Below are positions 54,832 to 64,000 of a DNA stretch of 64,000 nt, in pieces. Every line of letters starts with the position of its first letter. Within the stretch, counting starts at the first letter, position 1. The notes beneath the pieces are model-generated. The model was not told the DNA's origin and did not search any database. It saw only the letters and a program-made list of their open reading frames with translations. The DNA is taken from NCBI RefSeq assembly GCF_036588685.1, contig NC_086377.1, positions 79,924,283-79,988,282 on the forward strand, read 5' to 3'. Source of the stretch: Mytilus trossulus (taxonomy: Eukaryota; Mollusca; Bivalvia; Mytilida; Mytilidae). The translations under genes were made by a program, and so were the position numbers.

Positions 54832-57800
54832 AGTATCAAACGGAACGCGACACATACTTACAGTACCACAGGGATGGGGATAGATACTTATAGTATCAAA
54901 AAGAACACGACAAATACTTACAGTATAACAGGGAAGGTGTTGATACTTAAAGTATCAAAGGGAACGCAACACCTACTTACAGTACCACAGAGAAGGGGAT
55001 AGATACATATAGTATCAAAAGAAATGCAACACATACTTACAGTTTCACAGATAAGGTGTTGATACTTAAAGTATCAAAGGTAACGCAACACCTACTTACA
55101 GAACCACAAAGAAGGAGATAGATACATATTCTGTTTAAAGGAACGCGACACATACTTACAGTTTCACAGGGAAGGGAATAGATACTTCTAGTGTCAAAAG
55201 GAACGCGAAACCTACTCACAGTACCACAGAGAAGGGGATAGATACATATAGTATCAAGGGGAAAACGACACATTCTTACAGTACCTCAGAGAAGGGGATA
55301 GATACATATAGTATCAAAAGGAACGCGACACATACTTACAGTACCACCGGGAAGGGGATAGATACTTATATTATCAAATGGAACACGACACATACTTACA
55401 GTATCACAGGGAAGGGGATAGATACTTCTAGTGTCAAAAGGAACGCGAAACCTACTTACAGTACCACAGAGAAGGGGATAGATACTTATAGTATCAAGGG
55501 GAAAACGACACATACTTACAGTACCACAGAGAAGGGGATAGATACGTAAAGTATCTAAGGGAATGCAACATATACGTACAGTACCACTTGGAAGGGGATA
55601 GATACATATAGTATCAAAAGGAACGCGACACATACTTACAGTACCACAGAGAAGGGGATAGAAACATATAGTATCAAAAGGAACGCGACACATACTTACA
55701 GTATCACAGGGAAGGTTTTGATACTTCAAGTATCAAAGGGAACGCAACACATACTTACAGTACAACAGGGAAGGGGATAGATACTTAGAGTATCAAAGGA
55801 AATGCAACACATACTTACAGTAGAACAGGGAAGGGAACGTGACACATACTAACAGTACCACAGGGAAAGGGATAGATACTTATAGTATCACAAAGAACGC
55901 TGCACATACGTACAGTACGACAGGGAAGGGAATAGATACTTAAAGTATCTAAAGACACGCGACACATACTTACAGTACCACAAGGAAGGGGGTAGATACT
56001 CATGGTATCAAAAATAAAGCGACTTATACTTATAGAATCAGAGGGAAGGCAATAGATACTAATAACATCAAAAGGAAACGCGTTACATACTTACAGTAAC
56101 AGTGAAGGGGATAGATACTTATAGTATCAAAGGGAACGCGACACATTCTTTATACAGTATCATAGGGAAGGGGATAGATACTTATAGTATCAAAGGAAAC
56201 GCGGCATATACTAACAGTACGACAGGGAAGGGGAAAGATACTTATAGTATCGAAAAGAACGCGGCAAATACTTACAGTACGATAGGGAAGGAGAAAGATA
56301 ATTAAAGTATTTAAAAATACGCGACACATACTAACAGTATCACAGGGAAGGGGGTAGACACTTATAGTATCAAAGAAAATACGACTCATACTAAAAGAAA
56401 CAGTGAAGGGATAGATACTTATAGTATCAAAGGGAACGCAACCCATACTTATAGTACCACAGAGAAGGCGATACATACTTATAGTATCATCAGGAAACGC
56501 GACACATTCTTACAGTACCACAGGGAAGGGGAAAGATACCTATAACATCAAAAAGAAATGCGACACATACTTACATTAACAGTGAAGGGGATAGAATCTT
56601 ATAGTATCAAAGGTAACGCGACACATACTTACAGTACCACAGGGAAGGGGACTTATAGTATCAAAGGGAAGGCGACACATTCTTACAGTACCACAGGAAA
56701 GGGGATAGATACTTAAATGATCAAAGGGAACGCGACACATACTTACAGTACCACAGGAAAGGGAATATATACATATCGTATTAAAGGGAACGCAACACAT
56801 ACTTACAGTAACAGTTAAGGGGATGGATATGCTAGTATCAAAAGAAACGCGACACATACTTACAGTACCACAGGAAAGGGGATATATACTTATATACATA
56901 TAACATCAAAAGGAAAAGCGTCACATACTTACAGTAACAGTGAAGGGGATAGATACTTATAGTATCAAACGGAACGCGACACATACTTACAGTACCACAG
57001 GGAAATGGATAGATACTTATAGTATCAAAGGGAACGCGACATACACTTACAGTACCACAGGGAGAGGGATATATACTTAGAGTATCAAAGGGAACGCAAC
57101 TTGCACATACTTACAGTTCCACACGGAAGGGGATAGATACTTATAGTATCAAAGGGAACGCGACACATACTTACAGAAGTACAGGGAAGAGAATAGATAC
57201 TTAGAGTATCAAAGGGAACGTGACACATACTAACAGTACCACAGGGAAAGGGATAGATACTTATAGTATCGCAAAGAACGCTGCACATACGTACAGTACG
57301 ACAGGGAAGGGAATAGATACTTAAAGTATCTAAAGACACGCGACACATACTTACAGTACCACAAGGAAGGGGGTAGATACTCATGGTATCAAAAGTAAAG
57401 CGACTTATACTTATAGAATCAGAGGGAAGGGAATAGATACTAATAACATCAAAAGGGAACGCGTTACATACTAACAGTAACAGTGAAGGGGATAGATACT
57501 TATAGTATCAAAGGGAACGCGACACATACTTACAGTATCACAGGGAAGGGGACAGATACTTATAATATCAAAGGAAACGCGGCATATACTGACAGTACGA
57601 CAGGGAAGGGGAAAGATACTTATAGTATCGAAAAGAACGCGGCAAATACTTACAGTACGATAGGGAAGGAGATAGATACTTATAGTTAATTAAGATACGC
57701 GACACATTCTAACAGTACCACAGAGAAGGGGGTAGATACTTATAGTATCAAAGAAAATACGACTCATACTCAAAGAAACAGTGAAGGGATAGATACTTAT

Positions 57801-60800
57801 AGTATCAAAGGGAAAGCAACCCATACTTATAGTACCAAAGGGAAGAGGATACATACTTATAGTATCATCAGGAAACAAGACACATTCTTACAGTACCACA
57901 GGGAAGGGGATAGATACTTATAGTATTAAAGGGAACGCGACACATGATACTTACAGTGACGCAGGGAAGGGGATGGATACTTATAGAATCAAAGGGAACG
58001 CGACACATACTTACAGTACCACAGGGGAGGGAAAAGATACATATAGTACCAAGGGGAATGCGACATATACATACAGTACCACAGAGAACGGGATAGATGC
58101 ATATAGTACCAAAGGGAACGCGACACATACTTACAGTACCACAGGGAAGGGAATAGACACTTATAGTGTCGAAGGGAAGATGACACATACATACAGTACC
58201 ACAGGGAAGGGGAAAGATACTAATAGTATCAAAGGGAATGCGACATATACATACAGTACCACAGGGAAGGGGATAGATACTAATAGTATCAAAGGGAATG
58301 CGACATATACATACAGTACCACAGGGAAGGGGAAAGATACTAATAGTATCAAAGGGAATGCGACATATACATACAGTACCACAGAGAAGGGGATAGATAC
58401 ATATAGTACCAAAGGGAACGCGACATATACTTACAGTACCACAGGGAAGGAAATAGATACTTATAGTATCATTAGGGAATGCAACATATACATACAGTAT
58501 CACAGGGAACGGGATAGATACATATAGTACCAAAGGGAACGCGACATATACATACAGTATCACAGGGAACGGGATAGATACATATAGTATCAAAGGGAAT
58601 GCGACATATACATACAGTACCACAGAGAAGGGGATAGATACGTATAGTATCAAAGGGAACTCGACATATACTGACAGTACCACAGAGAAGCGGATGGATA
58701 CATTTAGTACCAAAGGGAACCGACATATACTTACAGTACCACAGGGAAGGGAATAGATACATATGGTACCAAAGGGAACGCGAAATAAGCTTACAGTACC
58801 ACAGAGAAAGGGATTGATACATATAGTACCAAAGGGAACGCGAAATATACTTACAATACCACAGGGAAGGGGATAGATACGTATAGTACCAAAGGGAACG
58901 CGACATATACTTACAGTACCACAGAGAAGGGGATAGATACATATAGTATCAAAGGGAACGCAACATATACTGACCGTACCACAGAGAAGGGGATAGATAC
59001 ATTTAGTACCAAAGGAAACGCGACATATACTGACAGTACCACAGAGAAGGGGATAGATACATAAAGTACCAAAGGGAACGCGACATATACTTACAGTACC
59101 ACAGGGAAGGCTATAGACACATAAAGTATCAAAGGGAACGCGAGATATACTTAAAGTTCCACAGAGAAGGGGATAGATACATATAGTACCAAAGGGAACG
59201 CGACATATACTTACAGTACCACAAAGAAGGGAATAGATACATATAGTACCAAAGGGAACGCGATATATACTTACAGTACCACAGAAAAGGGGATAGATAC
59301 ATATAGTACCAAAGGGAACGTGACATATACTTACAGTACCACAGAGAAGGGGATACAAACATATAGTACCAAAGGGAACGCGACATATACTTACAGTACC
59401 ACAGGGAAGGGTATAGATAGCTATAGTATCAAAGGGAACGCGACATATACTTACAGTACTACAGGGAAGGCTATAGACACATAAAGTATCAAAGGGAACG
59501 CGAGATATACTTAAAGTTCCACAGAGAAGGGGATAGATACATATAGTACCAAAGGGAACGCGACATATACTTACAGTACCACAAAGAAGGGAATAGATAC
59601 ATATAGTACCAAAGGGAACGCGATATATACTTACAGTACCACAGAAAAGGGGATAGATACATATAGTACCAAAGGGAACGTGACATATACTTACAGTACC
59701 ACAGAGAAGGGGATACAAACATATAGTACCAAAGGGAACGCGACATATACTTACAGTACCACAGGGAAGGGTATAGATAGCTATAATATCAAAGGGAACG
59801 CGACATATCATTACAGTACCACAGGGAAGGGGATAGATACATATAGTACCAAAGGGAACGCGACATATACTTACAGTACCACAGGGAAGGCTATAGACAT
59901 ATACTTACAGTACCACTGAGAAGGGGATAGATACATTTAGTACCAAAGGAAACGCGACATATACTGACAGTACCGCGAAGAAGGCGATAGATACATATAG
60001 TACCAAAGGGAACGCGACATATTTACAGTGCCACAGGGAAGGGGATAGATACGTATAGTACCAAAGGGAACGCGACATATACTTACAGTACCACAGAGAA
60101 GGGGATAGATACATATAGCATCAAAGGGAACGCAACATATACTGACAGTACCACAGAGAAGGGGATAGATACATAAAGTACCAAAGGGAACGCGACATAT
60201 ACTTACAGTACCACAAAGAAGGGAATAGATACATATAGTACCAAAGGGAACGCGATATATACTTACAGTACCACAGAAAAGGGGATAGATACATATAGTA
60301 CCAAAGGGAACGTGACATATACTTACAGTACCACAGAGAAGGGGATACAAACATATAGTACCAAAGGGAACGCGACATATACTTACAGTACCACAGGGAA
60401 GGGTATAGATAGCTATAGTATCAAAGGGAACGCGACATATACTTACAGTACCACAGGGAAGGGGATAGATACATATAGTACCAAAGGGAACGCGACATAT
60501 ACTTACATTACCACAGGAAAGGGATAGATACATATAGTACCAAAGGGAACGCGAAATATACTTACAGTACCACAGAGAAGGGAATAAATACATATAGTAC
60601 CAAAGGGAACGCGATATATACTTACAGTACCACAGAGAAGGGGATAGATACATATAGTACCAAAGGGAACGCGACATATACTTGCAGTATCACAGGGAAG
60701 GGGATAGATACATATAGTACCAAAGGGAACGCGACATATACTTACAGTACCACAGAGAAGGGGATAGATACATATAGTACCAAAGGGAACGCGACATATA

Positions 60801-63800
60801 CTTACAGTACCACAGAGAAGGGAATAGATACATATAGGAACAGAGGGAACGCGACATATACTTACAGTACCACAGAGAAGGGGATAGATACATATAGTAC
60901 CAAAGAGAACACGACTTATACTAACAGTACCACAGGGAAGGGTATAGATACATATAGTTTCAAAGGGAACACGACATATACTTACAGTACCACAGAGAAG
61001 GGGATAGATACATATATTATCAAAGGGAATGCGATATATACTTACAGTACCACAGAGAAGGGAATAGATAAATATAGTACCACAGGGAACGCGATATATA
61101 ATTACAGTACCACCGAGAAGGGGATAGATACATATAGTACCAAAGGGAACGCGACATATACTTACAGTATCACAGAGAAGGGGATAGATACGTATAGTAT
61201 CAAAGGGAACGCGACATATACTGACAGTACCACAGAGAAGGGGATAGATACATTTAGTACCAAAGGGTACGCGACTTATACTTACAGTACCACAGGGAAG
61301 GGGATAGATACATATAGTATCAAAAGGAACGCGACATATACGTACAGTATCACAGGGAAGGGGATAGATACATATGGTACCAAAGGGAACGCGACATATA
61401 CTTACAGTACCACAGAGAAGGGGATAGATACATTTAGTACCAAAGGAAACGCGACATATACTGACAGTACCGCGAAGAAGGCGATAGATACATATAGTAC
61501 TAAAGGGAACGCGACATATTTACAGTGCCACAGGGAAGGGGATAGATACGTATAGTACCAAAGGGAACGCGACATATACTTACAGTACCACAGAGAAGGG
61601 GATAGATACATATAGCATCAAAGGGAACGCAACATATACTGACAGTACCAAAGAGAAGGGGATAGATACATTTAGTACCAAAGGAAACGCGACATATACT
61701 GACATTACCACAGAGAAGGGGATAGATACATAAAGTACCAAAGGGAACGCGACATATACTTACAGTACCACAGGGAAGGCTATAGACACATAAAGTATCA
61801 AAGGGAACGCGAGATATACTTAAAGTTCCACAGAGAAGGGGATAGATACATATAGTACCAAAGGAAACGCGACATATACTTACAGTACCACAAAGAAGGG
61901 AATAGATACATATAGTACCAAAGGGAACGCGATATATACTTACAGTACCACAGAAAAGGGGATAGATACATATAGTACCAAAGGGAACGTGACATATACT
62001 TACAGTACCACAGAGAAGGGATACAAACATATAGTACCAAAGGGAACGCGACATATACTTACAGTACCACAGGGAAGGGTATAGATAGCTATAGTATCAA
62101 AGGGAACGCGATATATAATTACAGTACCACAGGGAAGGGGATAGATACATATAGTACCAAAGGGAACGCGACATATACTTACATTACCACAGGAAAGGGA
62201 TAGATACATATAGTACCAAAGGGAACGCGAAATATACTTACAGTACCACAGAGAAGGGAATAAATACATATAGTACCAAAGGGAACGCGATATATACTTA
62301 CAGTACCACAGAGAAGGGGATAGATACATATAGTACCAAAGGGAACGCGACATATACTTGCAGTATCACAGGGAAGGGAGTAGATACATATAGTACCAAA
62401 GGGAACGCGACATATACTTACAGTACCACAGAGAAGGGGATAGATACATATAGTACCAAAGGGAACGCGACATATACTTACAGAACCACAGAGAAGGGAA
62501 TAGATACATATAGGAACAGAGGGAACGCGACATATACTTACAGTACCACAGAGAAGGGGATAGATACATATAGTACCAAAGAGAACACGACTTATACTAA
62601 CAGTACCACAGGGAAGGGTATAGATACATATAGTTTCAAAGGGAACACGACATATACTTACAGTACCACAGAGAAGGGGATAGATACATATATTATCAAA
62701 GGGAACGCGACATATACTTACAGTACCACAGAGAAGGGAATAGATAAATATAGTACCACAGGGAACGCGATATATACTTACAGTACCACAGAAAAGGGGA
62801 TAGATACATATAGTACCAAAGGGAACGCGACATATACTTACAGTATCACAGAGAAGGGGATAGATACGTATAGTATCAAAGGGAACGCGACATATACTGA
62901 CAGTACCACAGAGAAGGGGATAGATACATTTAGTACCAAAGGGTACGCGACTTATACTTACAGTACCACAGGGAAGGGGATAGATACATATAGTATCAAA
63001 GGGAACGCGACATATACGTACAGTATCACAGGGAAGGGGATAGATACATATGGTACCAAAGGGAACGCGACATATACTTACAGTACCACTGAGAAGGGGA
63101 TAGATACATTTAGTACCAAAGGAAACGCGACATATACTGACAGTACCGCGAAGAAGGCGATAGATACATATAGTACCAAAGGGAACGCGACATATTTACA
63201 GTGCCACAGGGAAGGGGATAGATACGTATAGTACCAAAGGGAACGCGACATATACTTACAGTACCACAGAGAAGGGGATAGATACATATAGCATCAAAGG
63301 GAACGCAACATATACTGACAGTACCAAAGAGAAGGGGATAGATACATTTAGTACCAAAGGAAACGCGACATATACTGACAGTACCACAGAAAAGGGGATA
63401 GATACATATAGTACCAAAGGGAACGCGACATATACATACAGTACAACAAAGAAGGGGATAGAGACATATAGTACCAAAGGGAACGCGATATATACTTACA
63501 GTACCACAGAGAAGGGGATAGATACATATAGTACCAAAGAGAACGCGACATACACTAACAGAACCACAGGGAAGGGGAAAGATACTTCTAGTATGAAAGG
63601 GAATGCGACATATACATATAGTACAAAAGGGAACGCGACATATACTTACAGTACCAGAGGGAAGGGAATAGATACGTATAGTATTAAAGGGAATGCTACA
63701 TATACATACAGTACCACAGGGAAGGGGAAAGATACGTAGAGTATCAAAGGGAACGCGACATATACTTACAGTACCACAGGGAAGGGATAGATACGTATAG

Positions 63801-64000
63801 TATCAAAGGGAACGCGATATATACTTACAGTACCACAGGGAAGGGGAAAGATACGTATAGTATCAAAGGAAACGACATATACTTACGGTACCACAGAGAA
63901 GGGGATAGATACGTATAGTATCAAAGGGAACGCGACATATACTTACAGTACCACAGAGAAGGGGATAGATACATATAATATCAAAGGGAACGCGACATAT
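54832..64000 (+). repeat. 60-bp satellite array, at least 9.1 kb, running off the window
   Basis: Basic 60-bp unit = half 1 (agtatcaaagggaacgcgac + atatacttac) and half 2 (agtaccacagggaagggga + tagatacatat). The halves are each 30 bp and match at 23 of 30 positions in the consensus, so the unit is an old dimer. Larger duplications are visible: 55850-56400 recurs 1381 bases later, 59110-59470 recurs 360 bases later, and a segment containing taccgcgaagaaggcg recurs at 59971, 61468 and 63144. The unit is 20 codons and stop-free in several frames on both strands, producing long frames (up to 647 codons, 57868-59811 minus) with no constraint; they are not annotated as genes. Confidence 0.95.

Noticed and set aside
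57868-59811. 647-codon minus-strand open frame with a 20-residue Cys-containing period
   Set aside because: It lies wholly in the 60-bp satellite. Other frames on both strands are open over the same stretch, the frame is lost and regained by indels, and there is no start context or splice structure.

Overview
The window looks like AT-rich nuclear DNA from a bivalve mollusc, most likely a mytilid mussel. This is an inference from three things: intron-rich genes with tiny phase-1 exons, a dense load of short dispersed repeats of a bivalve type, and very long minisatellite arrays. No bacterial, viral or organellar gene is visible. Almost all short open frames lie in repeats. A 100-N assembly gap lies at 34926-35025.

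Three spliced protein genes can be rebuilt from the sequence. Genes A (minus strand, 17317 to 11265) and B (plus strand, 23030 to 27602) are head-to-head paralogs inside an inverted duplication. Each has a tiny ATG exon ending in a GC splice donor, two symmetrical phase 1-1 exons that each encode one membrane span, and one large exon for an unrecognised ectodomain of about 430-450 residues. The exon lengths sum to whole codons in every combination. Gene C (plus strand, 32611-52338) has 11 exons and encodes a 278-residue secreted protein: signal peptide, RHKR furin-type site, Pro/Gly/His-rich low-complexity body, and a C-terminal eight-cysteine module with NPC and CGGC signatures. I cannot give a gene symbol for any of the three.

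Region by region: 1-11 kb holds inverted-repeat elements and a 38-copy 76-bp array fused to a hammerhead-ribozyme-bearing element. 11-28 kb holds genes A and B with a dead LINE fragment between them. 28.2-29.5 kb is a 41-bp minisatellite. 29.5-32.5 kb is dispersed repeats. 32.6-52.3 kb is gene C, its introns full of MITEs, hammerhead elements and other repeats. 52.4-54.8 kb holds SINEs and repeats. From 54.8 kb to the window edge there is a 60-bp satellite built from two diverged 30-bp halves.

The most unusual observations are these. (1) A 32-bp minisatellite of about 63 copies at 49077-51085 was seeded by the exon 10/intron 10 junction of gene C, so nearly every unit carries a copy of the 5' splice site. 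(2) Nine copies of a dispersed element carry a hammerhead ribozyme fold, and all six lying in introns are antisense to their host gene. (3) Genes A and B each carry duplicated, swappable membrane-anchor exons behind a conserved GC donor.
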